DNA of 64,000 nt from Leifsonia xyli (GTDB taxonomy: Bacteria; Actinomycetota; Actinomycetes; Actinomycetales; Microbacteriaceae), in NCBI GenBank assembly GCA_001647635.1, contig CP014761.1, forward strand, positions 1,612,001 through 1,676,000, in the 5' to 3' direction. Both the position numbers and the translations under genes were made by a program. This document shows, one piece after another, positions 8,664-17,889 of the stretch (its first letter is position 1; each line of letters starts with the position of its first letter). The notes under the pieces are model-generated. The model had not been told where the DNA came from, made no database searches, and worked only from the letters and a program-made list of their open reading frames with translations.

Positions 8664-9026
8664 TTACCTGCAGGCCCATTCCTTGATCGCGTAGGACGCC
8701 TTCACCCGCTGCTCCGGAGCAGGGCGATACTCGTCCAAGCACATCTGCGTTTGGTCGGCGTAGTTGCAACCGTCGAACTCGTTGGCCGAACCAATGAAGG
8801 TCACGGCCTTCGTCTCTCCCGGCAGCATCGTCTGATCGCCACCCGTGCATCCCCAGGTAATGGTGTGGCCGGTGTCGTTGGTGATTGTTTCTTTGAAGCC
8901 GAGCCCCAAGGTGCTGTCCCACCATGGCCGCGCTGCCAGAGCAACCATGAAGAGCAGGCCCACTCCGAGGACGCTGAAGATTACGATCATCCCGATGTCA
9001 GAGCGGGATCGTCGCGCGTGAGGCAT
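8664..9026 (-). CDS. Single-pass membrane protein with outer domain (120 aa)
   Basis: A 120-residue protein whose N-terminus is basic (MPHARRSRSD), followed by a transmembrane helix at about residues 12-32. The remaining 85 residues form a small domain with four Cys (positions about 60, 87, 96 and 119) that could make disulfides if it is exported. Phrases such as NDTGHTITWGC suggest a beta-sandwich fold. It lies inside the tRNA-Ser element, opposite in direction to its neighbours. No family was recognised. Confidence 0.6.
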   Translation of the reverse strand: MPHARRSRSDIGMIVIFSVLGVGLLFMVALAARPWWDSTLGLGFKETITNDTGHTITWGCTGGDQTMLPGETKAVTFIGSANEFDGCNYADQTQMCLDEYRPAPEQRVKASYAIKEWACR

Positions 9027-9083
9027 CCCCAAATCGTAGCGGCCGAACCCCCTTAGGACGCCATCGCCCAATAGAGTGCAGCC

Positions 9084-9293
9084 ATGACGTACGACCGCTT
9101 CGTGATGACGATCAACGGTGAAGAGCACTGGGCGATTGATGACCTCAGCCGAGTCCAACATGACGTGATGGAAGCGATCCGGCTTGGAGGCCGAACGGTC
9201 ACCGTGAACACGCGGCAGGACAGCCCGCAGGTCGAGCCCGCACAGTTTTACATCGACGGCGCTACCAAGTTCGACATTCGCCAGATCGAGTAG
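9084..9293 (+). CDS. Small hypothetical protein (69 aa)
   Basis: A 69-residue soluble protein, MTYDRFVMTINGEEHWAIDD, ending FYIDGATKFDIRQIE. The pattern of alternating hydrophobic and polar residues predicts a small alpha/beta fold. It sits inside the tRNA-Ser element directly before the integrase remnant. The function is unknown, and its size and position would fit an accessory or regulatory gene of the element. Confidence 0.5.
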   Translation: MTYDRFVMTINGEEHWAIDDLSRVQHDVMEAIRLGGRTVTVNTRQDSPQVEPAQFYIDGATKFDIRQIE

Positions 9294-9295
9294 CG

Positions 9296-9548
9296 CGCTT
9301 CCGTCGCGGCTAGGCCTCTGTTCCCACGCCTCACCCTCCACGAACTGAGGCACACAGCTGCGAGCCTCGCGGTCAGCGCCGGGGCGAACGTGAAGGCGGT
9401 GCAGCGCATGGTCGGCCACAAGAGCGCCGCCATGACCTTGGACGTATACGCGGACCTGTTTTAGGACGACCTCGACGCCGTGGGCAGCGCCCTGGACCAG
9501 GCCCGCGCTCTCGCAAAGAGGGGGCAAATGGGGGGCTACGCGGTCTGA
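9296..9548 (+). pseudogene. Tyrosine recombinase (integrase) remnant
   Basis: A frame with no start encodes the C-terminal catalytic region of a phage-type tyrosine integrase. RLTLHELRHTAASLAVSAGA holds the box II HxLRH motif with catalytic Arg, MVGHKSAAMTLDVYADLF has the GH motif, and the Tyr is the nucleophile. An in-frame TAG at 9462 interrupts the tail, after which DDLDAVGSALDQARALAKRG continues to a stop at 9548. The N-terminal two thirds are missing. The gene points at the tRNA-Ser next door, as expected for the integrase that used it as its target. It is clearly inactive. Confidence 0.88.
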
Positions 9549-9631
9549 CCCGCATGCGAAAGGCCCCGACTTCCCAGTGTTTACGCGGGAGTCAGGGCCT
9601 TCGCAATGGCGGTACCGGTGGGATTTGAACC
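9534..9631 (+). repeat. Right 98-bp direct repeat with attachment core
   Basis: Partner of the repeat at 6977-7074, exactly 2,557 bp away. Its last 25 bases are part of the functional tRNA-Ser gene. It also includes the last codons of the integrase remnant and a hairpin at 9559-9601. Confidence 0.85.
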
Positions 9632-9696
9632 CACGGTGGGCTTTCACCCACACAACTTTTCGAGAGTTGCACCTTCGGCCGCTCGGACACGGTACC
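9607..9696 (-). tRNA. tRNA-Ser (anticodon CGA)
   Basis: Read on the minus strand, the acceptor stem GGTACCG pairs with CGGTACC, followed by a discriminator G and an encoded CCA (TGG at 9607-9609 on the plus strand). The anticodon stem CAACT/AGTTG encloses the loop CTCGAAA, giving anticodon CGA. A long variable arm (GTGGGTGAAAGCCCAC) and a T-arm with GGTTCAAATCC confirm a serine tRNA. The mature body is 9610-9696. The 3' half is the integration target of the neighbouring element. Confidence 0.96.
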
Positions 9697-9784
9697 GCGG
9701 ACTATCGTACGCGATTCCGTCGGACGACTCCAATCGGGCGGCCCCGGCTTTCCGCGTCGCTGGTCGGGGGTTACTGTTCCGTCC

Positions 9785-10579
9785 ATGAGAGCTCTCCGCC
9801 GCCTGATCGTCACCGTCGCGAGCGTGGGCGTCACCGCCGCCCTGGCCGCCGTCGGGTGGCAGCGCGTCCAGGCCAAGCGGGCGTCGGTCGCGGAGGGCCG
9901 GGTCCGGCTCAACGAGCTGCTGCCCGTGCATTCGAAGTGGTGGCGGGATGCGGCGAAGGATCCGGGCGAGCTGCTGTACGTCGCCATCGGGGACAGCGCC
10001 GCGCAGGGCATCGGCGCCTCCGCGCCCAGGAACAGCTACGTCGGCGTCATCGCCGACCACCTCCGGGCGGTGACTGGCCGCACGGTCCGCACCGTCAACC
10101 TGTCCGTCTCGGGCGCGACTGTAGCACTGGCGGTGGCCGATCAGCTCCCGCGGTTCGCGAGCCTGCAGCCCGACATCGTGACAGTGTCCATCGGCGCCAA
10201 CGACATCGCCGCGTTCGACCCCGCGCGCTTCCGGGAGGGGATGCGGAAGGTGTTCGCCGCCGTTCCCGACCACACCATCGTTGCCGACCTCCCCTACTTC
10301 TACCTGCCGTGGAACGAACGGAAGGTCGCCGAGGGCAACCGCATCCTCCACGAGGAGGCAGCCTCGCGCGGCCTGACCGTCGCCCCGCTGCACGAGACGA
10401 TGCGCCGGGAGGGGCTGCGCGGCGCCTTCACGCAATTCGCCGAGGACCTCTTCCACCCCAACGACCACGGCTACCGCGTGTGGGCGTCGGCCTTCCTCCC
10501 GGCGGTCACGACGCGGGCGCGCGCGCTGTACCCGCGCACCGGTGAGGCGGCGGAGCAGGAGGAGGCGCTCAGCGCCTGA
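9785..10579 (+). CDS. SGNH/GDSL-family hydrolase
   Basis: A 264-residue protein with an N-terminal hydrophobic anchor or signal (residues 8-26). Its catalytic domain has all SGNH blocks. Block I is VAIGDSAAQG with nucleophile Ser71, block II a Gly in NLSVSGAT, block III SIGANDI with the oxyanion Asn, and block V FHPNDHGY with the Asp/His pair. These enzymes are esterases or lipases, and secreted members often act on cell-envelope acyl groups. The gene reads away from tRNA-Ser. Its end overlaps the convergent alpha/beta hydrolase gene by 11 bp. Confidence 0.92.
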   Translation: MRALRRLIVTVASVGVTAALAAVGWQRVQAKRASVAEGRVRLNELLPVHSKWWRDAAKDPGELLYVAIGDSAAQGIGASAPRNSYVGVIADHLRAVTGRTVRTVNLSVSGATVALAVADQLPRFASLQPDIVTVSIGANDIAAFDPARFREGMRKVFAAVPDHTIVADLPYFYLPWNERKVAEGNRILHEEAASRGLTVAPLHETMRREGLRGAFTQFAEDLFHPNDHGYRVWASAFLPAVTTRARALYPRTGEAAEQEEALSA

Positions 10580-11504
10580 CGGTCGCCGGCGCCAGGTGCG
10601 AGAGGATGCGTCCCCACATCGGTACGACGGCCAGGTGGCCCGCGCCAGGGACCATCTCCATCCGCGCGTCCGGCAGTGCGTTCTTGTACCAGGCGGCGTG
10701 CGCATGCCCCGCCAGTGGGTCGGCCTGGCCCGCGAGGATGAGCGTCTTGGCCGCGACGTCGCCCAGGTCGAAACCCCAGGGACGCGCGGTGTAGCTGAGG
10801 ATGTCGCCTGCTACTCCCCCGGTGCCCTGACGGAACGCGTCCTTCAGCATCATCCCGAGCCGGTCGCGCACCCCGGGACCGCCCAGCGCCTGTGCGTCTG
10901 CCGCGCCGATGCGGAGCATGTCGAGCGGCACGTCGGCCGGCTCGTCGGCGGCGGCGACGGCGTCCGCCTGGGGCTGGAGCATCTCACTGAGCTTCGCCAT
11001 CGCCTCCGCCGGGGACATGGCGGCGAGCTGGTCGGAGAGCTCCTGCTGCGCAGGGGCGATCCACGGCACCGCCTCGTTCGGAGCGGGCGTGCCGACGATG
11101 GCGACCCGATCGACCAGCTGCGGATGGCGCGCGGCGACGGCGAGCGCGACCCGTCCGCCCGCGGACCAGCCGGCGACGCCGACGGTGCGGGGGCGGCTCA
11201 CCCCGATGACCGACTCGGCGACGACGACCGAGCGCAGGTACTCGGCGATGTCGTCCGCGGCCTGCACGATGCTCGGCCAGCTCCCGACGGGCCACGGGTC
11301 GCTCGAGCCGTAGCCCGGGCGGTCGAGGCCGACGATGTGGGCGTTGCGCTCACTGGAGGCGTCCGGGTCGGGATCGAAGATCGAGGACCCCGGGGCGGCG
11401 TGGCAGAGGATCACGATGCGTTCGGCATCCGGGTCGCCGAGGGCGGTGATGCCGACCTTCCGGCCAGTACGGAGAGTGAACATGCGATCGGCCATGCGGC
11501 CCAT
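10569..11504 (-). CDS. Alpha/beta hydrolase
   Basis: About 311 residues with the alpha/beta hydrolase fold. The oxyanion-hole region is CHAAPGSS, the nucleophile elbow is GWSAGG (Ser), the acid is Asp in AGQADPLAGH, and the catalytic His is in GAGHLAV near the C-terminus. The chosen ATG gives MGRMADRMFTL and has GAGAG a few bases upstream. A second ATG nine bases later is equally plausible. No signal peptide is seen, so it is cytoplasmic. The substrate is not predictable from sequence. Confidence 0.88.
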   Translation of the reverse strand: MGRMADRMFTLRTGRKVGITALGDPDAERIVILCHAAPGSSIFDPDPDASSERNAHIVGLDRPGYGSSDPWPVGSWPSIVQAADDIAEYLRSVVVAESVIGVSRPRTVGVAGWSAGGRVALAVAARHPQLVDRVAIVGTPAPNEAVPWIAPAQQELSDQLAAMSPAEAMAKLSEMLQPQADAVAAADEPADVPLDMLRIGAADAQALGGPGVRDRLGMMLKDAFRQGTGGVAGDILSYTARPWGFDLGDVAAKTLILAGQADPLAGHAHAAWYKNALPDARMEMVPGAGHLAVVPMWGRILSHLAPATVRR

Positions 11505-11634
11505 TGTGCTCTCGGGAGGAGCCGGGCAGAAGTGGTCACATCGCTGGGTGCCGGCCCGATGTCCACAGGTCGCCGCGATCCTTCCTGGGATGACGGTGGC
11601 TCGCCGTAGGGTGGAGCACGATCCAGGAGGTTCT

Positions 11635-12996
11635 GTGCCCAAAGCGTCTGTCACCTACCGCTGCTCCGAGTGCGGCTGGAGCACGGCCAAGTGGGTGGGG
11701 CGCTGCTCCAACTGCGAGGCGTGGGGCACGGTCGAAGAAGCGGCTCAGCCGACCGGCGTGCTCCGTGCGCTCAAGCCGGTGACGATCGCGGCGGGGCGCG
11801 AGGCGCGGGCGATCACCGACATCGAGGCGGATCGGGTGCCACGGCGTCCGAGCGGCATCGGCGAGTTCGACCGCGTGCTCGGGGGCGGGATCGTGCCGGG
11901 CGCGGCCATCCTGCTGAGCGGCGAGCCCGGGGTCGGCAAGTCGACGCTGCTGCTCGAGGTGGCGTCCCGGGCAGCACACGCCCGCAACCGCGTTCTCTAC
12001 GTCAGTGCCGAGGAGTCGGTGAGCCAGGTGAGGATGCGCGCCGAGCGCACGGGGGCGGTCCACGACGAGCTCTACCTCGCGTCCGAGACCGACCTCGCGA
12101 CCATCATCGCGCAGATCGACGCGGTGCAGCCGTCGCTCGTCATCGTCGACTCGGTGCAGACCGTGTCCAGCAGCTCGGCAGAGGGCATCGCGGGCGGCCC
12201 GAGCCAGGTGCGCGAGGTCGCCAGCACGCTCATCCGGGTGGCCAAGGAGCGCGACCTCCCTGTGCTGATCGTCGGCCACGTCACCAAGGACGGCTCCATC
12301 GCAGGCCCCCGGCTGCTCGAGCACCTGGTCGACGTGGTCTGCCAGTTCGAGGGCGACCGGCAGACCGCGCTGCGGTTCGTCCGGGCGCTGAAGAACCGAT
12401 TCGGACCGACGGACGAGGTCGGCTGCTTCGAGATGGCCGGCGACGGCATCGCCGAGGTGCCCGACCCGAGCGGGCTGTTCCTCAGCCGCACCACGACGCC
12501 GGTGTCCGGCACGTGCGTGACAGTCGCCATGGAGGGCCGCCGGCCGCTGCCGGTCGAGGTGCAGGCGCTCGTCGTCGGCACGACGGCGCCGAACCCGCGC
12601 CGCGTCACCAACGGGGTGGATGCGTCCCGCGTCGCGATGCTGCTGGCGGTGCTCGAGCGCCGGGCGGGCATCAAGCTCGGCGACAAAGACGTCTACGTCT
12701 CGACCGTGGGCGGCGTGCGGCTCACCGAACCGGGAGCCGATCTGGCGATCGCGCTGGCCATCGCGTCCGCCGCGACCGACCGGGCCATCCCGCACACCCT
12801 CGCAGCGTTCGGCGAGATCAGTCTGGCCGGCGAGATCCGCCCGGTGGTCAGCGGCAAGCAGCGCACGTCGGAGGCGGCTCGCCTCGGCTTCGCGACCCGG
12901 GTGGACGACCGCAGCGCGTCCATCCGCGAGGCCCTCCGACTGGCGTTCAGCGCGGCTTCGACGGAACGGGAGCGGGAGCTCGACGCGGCCTTCTGA
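11635..12996 (+). CDS. radA: DNA repair protein RadA
   Basis: A 453-residue RecA-like branch-migration protein. The GTG start is supported by CAGGAGG four bases upstream and gives VPKASVTYRCSECGW. Features in order are an N-terminal C4 zinc finger (CSECGW, CSNCEAWG), Walker A GEPGVGKST, a Walker B strand (LVIVDSVQT), the RadA-specific KNRFG motif (ALKNRFGPTDEVG) and a C-terminal Lon-protease-like domain. Family members process recombination intermediates during repair. Length and order match RadA/Sms exactly. Confidence 0.97.
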   Translation: MPKASVTYRCSECGWSTAKWVGRCSNCEAWGTVEEAAQPTGVLRALKPVTIAAGREARAITDIEADRVPRRPSGIGEFDRVLGGGIVPGAAILLSGEPGVGKSTLLLEVASRAAHARNRVLYVSAEESVSQVRMRAERTGAVHDELYLASETDLATIIAQIDAVQPSLVIVDSVQTVSSSSAEGIAGGPSQVREVASTLIRVAKERDLPVLIVGHVTKDGSIAGPRLLEHLVDVVCQFEGDRQTALRFVRALKNRFGPTDEVGCFEMAGDGIAEVPDPSGLFLSRTTTPVSGTCVTVAMEGRRPLPVEVQALVVGTTAPNPRRVTNGVDASRVAMLLAVLERRAGIKLGDKDVYVSTVGGVRLTEPGADLAIALAIASAATDRAIPHTLAAFGEISLAGEIRPVVSGKQRTSEAARLGFATRVDDRSASIREALRLAFSAASTERERELDAAF

Positions 12997-13064
12997 CGAT
13001 GTCGATCGCGGCGGCCGCCGTTCGACGCACGCGTGAGAACACTCCGAAGACGGGAGAACCGACC

Positions 13065-13442
13065 ATGCCGCAGTACGCGATCTTCATCTACTCCGACCCG
13101 ACGGCCGAGCACGACGACGCCGAGCTCGCCGAACACCAGAAGCACTCCGACGACCTCATCGAGGCGGGAGCTCTCACGGCTGCCTACGCCCTGAGCGAGC
13201 CGGCGGCCGCCAGGTCGATCCGGGGCAGCGGCGAGATCGACGGCCCGTACACCGAGACAAAGGAGCTCATCGCCGGGATCGGCGTCGTCGAAGCGCCGGA
13301 CCTCGAAGCGGCCCTCTCGCTCGCCCGGCAGAACCCGGCCATCCGCCACGGCGCCGGCGTCGAGGTGCGCGAGATCGTGGGCGCCTACACGCGCGCCGAC
13401 GGCGGCAGCGGCGAGGGCGTCACCGCGGTCACTTCAGGATGA
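13065..13442 (+). CDS. YCII-related domain protein
   Basis: A 125-residue protein with a single YCII/dimeric ferredoxin-like domain: MPQYAIFIYSDP at the start, GPYTETKELIAGIGVVEA in the middle and ALSLARQNPA later. The DGPYxETKE segment is the hallmark of the group often encoded beside ECF sigma factors. The function of these proteins is poorly known. No sigma-factor gene is nearby. Its end overlaps the convergent gene downstream by 14 bp. Confidence 0.88.
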   Translation: MPQYAIFIYSDPTAEHDDAELAEHQKHSDDLIEAGALTAAYALSEPAAARSIRGSGEIDGPYTETKELIAGIGVVEAPDLEAALSLARQNPAIRHGAGVEVREIVGAYTRADGGSGEGVTAVTSG

Positions 13443-14064
13443 ACTGCTTCGTCTCGGAGCTCTTCACTCCCGAGACGCTCGTCTCCAGGTGATATGACGC
13501 CCCCGCCGCCGGCACCTGTTCGCGCTTCGCCTGACAGGTCGACGGGTCGGACCGGGTCCGGTCCCACGTGATCGGCGCCTGGGACGAGATGGTCTTGCCG
13601 GGCTGCAGGAGCACCTCCGCATCCACCTTGTCGCTCTGGCAGTCCGTCGACTTCCAGTAGACCTCCGAGCCGCTGGTGATCGTGAACACCTGCTGCGCCG
13701 TGCCTGCGTCGATGGTGCACGCGGCGGACCCGGTGTTCGTCAGCGCGACCGAGAGCTGCGGCAGCTCGCCCGAGGCGTACTGGTCCTTGTCGGTGACCGC
13801 CGCGACCCGCACGTCCGCGGGCTTGCAGGGCTGTCCGTCCGCCGACGCGCTGCTGGTCGGGATGCTCGTCGAACCGGCGGCCGGGGTGTTCGTCGCCGCG
13901 GGCGCCGGCTGCTTCTTCGCGGGCTCGCCGCCTGCGGAGCCCGGACGCACGACGATCAGGACGACGACGACCACGACGGCGATGACGCCGAGGAGGACGA
14001 TGAGCCGGCGACGCCAATAGACGCTGCTCGGCTGGGGGCCGACCGGGTTCTTGAACGTCGACAT
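13429..14064 (-). CDS. Membrane-anchored protein with extracellular beta domain
   Basis: 211 residues. A cytoplasmic N-terminus of about 20 residues (MSTFKNPVGPQPSSVYWRRR) is followed by one transmembrane helix (residues 21-42) and a Pro/Ala/Thr linker. The C-terminal outer domain has several Cys and reads like an immunoglobulin-type beta-sandwich (QLSVALTNTGSAACTID). Such proteins are common in Microbacteriaceae and have no assigned role. The start was chosen because the upstream extension is not protein-like. Confidence 0.8.
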   Translation of the reverse strand: MSTFKNPVGPQPSSVYWRRRLIVLLGVIAVVVVVVLIVVRPGSAGGEPAKKQPAPAATNTPAAGSTSIPTSSASADGQPCKPADVRVAAVTDKDQYASGELPQLSVALTNTGSAACTIDAGTAQQVFTITSGSEVYWKSTDCQSDKVDAEVLLQPGKTISSQAPITWDRTRSDPSTCQAKREQVPAAGASYHLETSVSGVKSSETKQFILK

Positions 14065-14127
14065 GCCCGCATGATAGCCAGCGGGCGGTCGGGCGCCGGA
14101 CAGGCGCGCCCGGCGGTCAGGCGGCAC

Positions 14128-14643
14128 TCAGAGACGCTTGAGCATCCGCGTGTTGCCGAGGGTGTTCGGCTTCACGCGCGCGAGGTCGAGGAACTCGGCG
14201 ACGCCCTCGTCGTGCGAGCGCACGAGCTCGGCGTACAGCTGCGGGTCGACGGTCTCAGCGCCCATGTCCTCGAACCCGTTACGGCCGAAGAAGCCCACCT
14301 CGAAGGTGAGGCAGAACAGGCGGTTCAGCCCCAGCTCGCGCGCATCCGTCTCCAATCGGGCGAGCAGCGCGTGGCCGACTCCCTTGCCGAGCCAGTCGTC
14401 CGAGACGGCGAGCGTGCGGACCTCGCCCAGGTCGCTCCACATCACGTGCAGCGCACCGCAGCCGATGAGCTCGCCGTCGGCATCCTCCGCCACCCGGAAC
14501 TCCTGCACGGCCTCGTAGAACGTGACCGTCTCCTTGCCGAGCAGGATGCGTCGCTGGACCAGAGGCTCGACCAGTTGCTGGATGCGCGGGACGTCACCCG
14601 TCCGCGCGCGCCGGATGCTGAATCCTGGACCGCTGTCGCTCAC
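14128..14643 (-). CDS. GNAT amino-acid N-acetyltransferase (ArgA-like)
   Basis: A 171-residue GNAT enzyme. It has the acetyl-CoA pyrophosphate loop region (VSDDWLGKGVGHALLARLE), preceded by a strand with EVRTLAV and followed by GLNRLFCLTFEVGFFGRNGF. The latter is typical of the short stand-alone ArgA-like enzymes of actinobacteria that acetylate glutamate or related amino acids at the start of arginine synthesis. No arginine genes are adjacent, so the assignment rests only on these motifs. Confidence 0.82.
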   Translation of the reverse strand: MSDSGPGFSIRRARTGDVPRIQQLVEPLVQRRILLGKETVTFYEAVQEFRVAEDADGELIGCGALHVMWSDLGEVRTLAVSDDWLGKGVGHALLARLETDARELGLNRLFCLTFEVGFFGRNGFEDMGAETVDPQLYAELVRSHDEGVAEFLDLARVKPNTLGNTRMLKRL

Positions 14644-14708
14644 CCGTCAACCCTACCGAGTCGGCGCGCCCCCCCGGCTCAGGGCTGCGTGATCAGCGCG
14701 GGGAACGC

Positions 14709-14745
14709 GGAACGGCCGGCGCCCGTGGTGGGCGCCGGCCGTTCC
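14709..14745 (-). terminator. Perfect 16-bp stem hairpin behind clpC
   Basis: GGAACGGCCGGCGCCC and its exact complement GGGCGCCGGCCGTTCC flank a 5-base loop (gtggt). It lies between the stop of clpC and the start of the acetyltransferase gene, so it probably ends clpC transcription. It lacks a T-tract, as many high-GC actinobacterial terminators do. Confidence 0.7.
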
Positions 14746-14757
14746 GTTGGGACGAAC

Positions 14758-17280
14758 TCAGTCGTTCGCGGCGAGGTCCGGGGTCGCAGGCCCGGTGCCG
14801 ATCGCGGCAGTCGAGTTGATGCCGGCGCCGATCGGCTCCTTGCGGGCCGTCGTCGTGAACACGAAGTCGTTGTCGGCGAAGTCGACGTGGACGTGGTCGC
14901 CCGCGTTCAGCTCGCCGTGCAGGATCCGCTCGCTCAGCCGGTCCTCGATCTCGTGCTGGACCGCGCGGCGCAGCGGGCGGGCGCCGAGCGTCGGGTCGAA
15001 CCCGACCTCGATCAGCCGCTCCTTCGCCGGGACGGTCAGCTCGATGGTCATGTCGCGGTCGAGCAGGCGCGTCGACAGGCGCTTGATGAACAGGTCGACG
15101 ATCTGCAGGAGCTCGCTCTTGTCCAGCTGCGGGAAGACGATGATCTCGTCGACGCGGTTCAGGAACTCGGGCTTGAAGTTCTTCTTCAGCTCCTCGTAGA
15201 CCTTGCCGCGCATCCGGTCGTAGCCGGTCTGCGGGTCGCCCTCGATCTGGAACCCGACGGGGCCGCCGGAGATGTCCTTCGTACCGAGGTTGGTGGTCAT
15301 GATGATCACGGTGTTCTTGAAGTCGACGACGCGGCCCTGGCCATCCGTGAGACGTCCCTCCTCCAGGATCTGGAGCAGCGAGTTGAAGATGTCGGGGTGC
15401 GCCTTCTCGATCTCGTCGAACAGCACGACGCTGAACGGCTTGCGGCGGACCTTCTCGGTCAGCTGGCCGCCCTCCTCGAAGCCGACGAACCCGGGAGGGG
15501 CGCCGAACAGTCGGGAGACGGTGTGCTTCTCGCCGTACTCCGACATGTCGAGCGAGATCATCGCCGACTCGTCGTCGAACAGGAACTCGGCGAGCGCCTT
15601 GGCCAGCTCGGTCTTACCGACACCGGTGGGGCCGGCGAAGATGAACGAGCCGGAGGGACGCTTCGGGTCCTTCAGGCCGGCACGGGTGCGGCGGATCGTC
15701 TTGGAGAGGGCCGCGATGGCCTCCTCCTGGCCGATGACGCGCTCGTGCAGCGCCTTCTCCATGTAGACGAGCCGAGCCGACTCCTCCTCCGTGAGCTTGA
15801 ACACGGGGATGCCGGTCGCCTGGGCCAGCACCTCGGCGATGAGGCCCTCATCGACCTCGGCCGTCGTCTTCACGTCGCCCGAGCGCCACTGCTTCTCGAG
15901 TCGGAGACGCTCGCCGAGGAGGTTCTTCTCCTCGTCGCGCAGGCTGGCGGCCTTCTCGAAGTCCTGGTCCTCGATCGCCGCCTCCTTCTGGGAGCGCACA
16001 GCCGCGATCTTGTCGTCGAACTCGCGCAGCTCCGGCGGAGCGGACAGGATCGACAGACGCAGGCGGGCGCCGGCCTCATCGATCAGGTCGATGGCCTTGT
16101 CCGGGAGGAAGCGGTCCTGGATGTAGCGGTCGGCCAGGTTGGCCGCCGCGACGATCGCGCCGTCGGTGATGGACACCTTGTGGTGCGCTTCGTAGCGGTC
16201 GCGCAGCCCCTTGAGGATGTTGATCGCGTGGGGCAGCGACGGCTCGGCCACCTGGATGGGCTGGAAGCGACGCTCGAGGGCCGCATCCTTCTCGAAGTGC
16301 TTGCGGTACTCGTCGAGCGTGGTCGCGCCGATCGTCTGCAGCTCACCGCGGGCAAGCAGCGGCTTGAGGATGCTGGCCGCGTCGATCGCGCCCTCGGCGG
16401 CGCCCGCGCCGACCAGGGTGTGGATCTCGTCGATGAAGGTGATGATGTCACCGCGGGTGCGGATCTCCTTGGTGACCTTCTTCAGGCGCTCCTCGAAGTC
16501 ACCGCGGTAGCGGGAGCCGGCGATGAGGGAGCCGAGGTCGAGCGTGTAGAGCTGCTTGTCCTTCAGCGTCTCGGGGACGTCGCCGCGCACGATCGCCTGC
16601 GCGAGACCCTCGACGACGGCTGTCTTGCCGACGCCGGGCTCACCGATCAGCACCGGGTTGTTCTTGGAGCGGCGCGACAGGATCTGCATGACGCGCTCGA
16701 TCTCCTTCTCGCGTCCGATCACCGGGTCGAGCTTGTTGTCGCGCGCGGCCTGGGTGAGGTTGCGGCCGAACTGGTCGAGGATCTGGCTACCGGCCTGCGC
16801 GGTCTGCTGATCGTTGCCGCCGACCTGAACCTGCTCCTTGCCCTGGTATCCCGAGAGGAGCTGGATGACCTGCTGGCGGACGCGGTTGAGGTCGGCGCCC
16901 AGCTTCACGAGGACCTGGGCGGCGACGCCCTCGCCCTCGCGGATGAGGCCGAGCAGGATGTGCTCGGTTCCGATGTAGTTGTGGCCGAGCTGCAGCGCCT
17001 CGCGGAGGCTCAGCTCGAGCACCTTCTTGGCGCGCGGGGTGAACGGGATGTGGCCGGTCGGCTGCTGCTGACCCTGGCCGATGATGTCCTGCACCTGCTC
17101 GCGCACGGCGTCGAGCGAGATGCCGAGCGACTCGAGCGCCTTGGCGGCGACGCCCTCACCCTCGTGGATCAGGCCGAGCAGGATGTGCTCGGTGCCGATG
17201 TAGTTGTGGTTGAGCATCTTGGCCTCTTCCTGGGCCAGGACGACAACGCGACGGGCGCGGTCGGTGAATCTCTCGAACAT
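14758..17280 (-). CDS. clpC: ATP-dependent Clp protease ATPase subunit ClpC
   Basis: An 840-residue AAA+ unfoldase. It has two N-terminal Clp repeats ([20 protein letters not shown] and the repeated [15 protein letters not shown]), a first AAA module with [13 protein letters not shown], a UVR-like middle region ([17 protein letters not shown]) and a second AAA module with [13 protein letters not shown]. Its partner ClpP is not in the window. In actinobacteria ClpC-ClpP degrades damaged and regulatory proteins and is usually essential. The start follows a GTCTACTCC-containing upstream region at 17281, and the longer open frame was rejected. Confidence 0.98.
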   Translation of the reverse strand: MFERFTDRARRVVVLAQEEAKMLNHNYIGTEHILLGLIHEGEGVAAKALESLGISLDAVREQVQDIIGQGQQQPTGHIPFTPRAKKVLELSLREALQLGHNYIGTEHILLGLIREGEGVAAQVLVKLGADLNRVRQQVIQLLSGYQGKEQVQVGGNDQQTAQAGSQILDQFGRNLTQAARDNKLDPVIGREKEIERVMQILSRRSKNNPVLIGEPGVGKTAVVEGLAQAIVRGDVPETLKDKQLYTLDLGSLIAGSRYRGDFEERLKKVTKEIRTRGDIITFIDEIHTLVGAGAAEGAIDAASILKPLLARGELQTIGATTLDEYRKHFEKDAALERRFQPIQVAEPSLPHAINILKGLRDRYEAHHKVSITDGAIVAAANLADRYIQDRFLPDKAIDLIDEAGARLRLSILSAPPELREFDDKIAAVRSQKEAAIEDQDFEKAASLRDEEKNLLGERLRLEKQWRSGDVKTTAEVDEGLIAEVLAQATGIPVFKLTEEESARLVYMEKALHERVIGQEEAIAALSKTIRRTRAGLKDPKRPSGSFIFAGPTGVGKTELAKALAEFLFDDESAMISLDMSEYGEKHTVSRLFGAPPGFVGFEEGGQLTEKVRRKPFSVVLFDEIEKAHPDIFNSLLQILEEGRLTDGQGRVVDFKNTVIIMTTNLGTKDISGGPVGFQIEGDPQTGYDRMRGKVYEELKKNFKPEFLNRVDEIIVFPQLDKSELLQIVDLFIKRLSTRLLDRDMTIELTVPAKERLIEVGFDPTLGARPLRRAVQHEIEDRLSERILHGELNAGDHVHVDFADNDFVFTTTARKEPIGAGINSTAAIGTGPATPDLAAND

Positions 17281-17410
17281 GTCTACTCCTCGTACGACAC
17301 CGGGCAGGTTCGGCGTCGATACAAAGAGAGTAACCACCGCTCCCCCGCCTTCGTGGCCCTGTTCGCCGTGGGCGTGACGCGGTTGCGCGGGCTGGGCGGA
17401 TCGCCCGGGA

Positions 17411-17833
17411 TCAGCCCTGGCGGGCGGGCAGCGTGAGCGTCGTGTCGGGGAAGACGACCTTCACTTCGCCGGTCTTGGTGATGCGATCCGGGGTGCCGAA
17501 GACCGTGGTGTGCGGCACGAAGTCGCGGGTGCAGATCCCGCCGGGAGCCGGCGCGAGCGTCGCCGTGATCTGCGTGCTGCTGGTGGCGGTCACGTTCTGC
17601 ACCTTCGGCGGGCAGGTCGAGCTGCCGTAGAGCACGATGGCGAGCTGGTCGCCGTCCTCGAGCCACACGGCCCAGGAGGCGCCTCCCGCGCTGCTCGCGG
17701 GCGGCTGCACGCCCTTCGGCTCGCCCGAGTAGTCATCGACTGGGCGGTTCGGGGAGCCGGTGCATCCGGCGAGCGATGCGGCGGCCACGACCGCTGCGAT
17801 GGCGGGGAGGAGGCGGGCGGCGGTCCGGTGCAC
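17411..17833 (-). CDS. Putative lipoprotein
   Basis: 140 residues with a classical lipoprotein signal: basic start (MHRTAARLLP), hydrophobic core and lipobox LAGC near residue 24. The mature part starts with a Ser/Pro-rich linker. It continues as a small beta-rich domain with two Cys (STCPPKV and GGICTRD) that may form a disulfide. No known family was recognised. The gene is single, upstream of clpC on the same strand. Confidence 0.8.
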   Translation of the reverse strand: MHRTAARLLPAIAAVVAAASLAGCTGSPNRPVDDYSGEPKGVQPPASSAGGASWAVWLEDGDQLAIVLYGSSTCPPKVQNVTATSSTQITATLAPAPGGICTRDFVPHTTVFGTPDRITKTGEVKVVFPDTTLTLPARQG

Positions 17834-17889
17834 GTGACCATTCTAGGAAGGCCCGCTGTGGATCGGCGCAGGACGCCTAGGATGCCGCT

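Noticed and set aside
14071-17436. Long plus-strand open frame antisense to clpC (1,121 codons)
   Set aside because: It mirrors the third-position GC of clpC on the other strand and has no recognisable domain; clpC motifs are complete.
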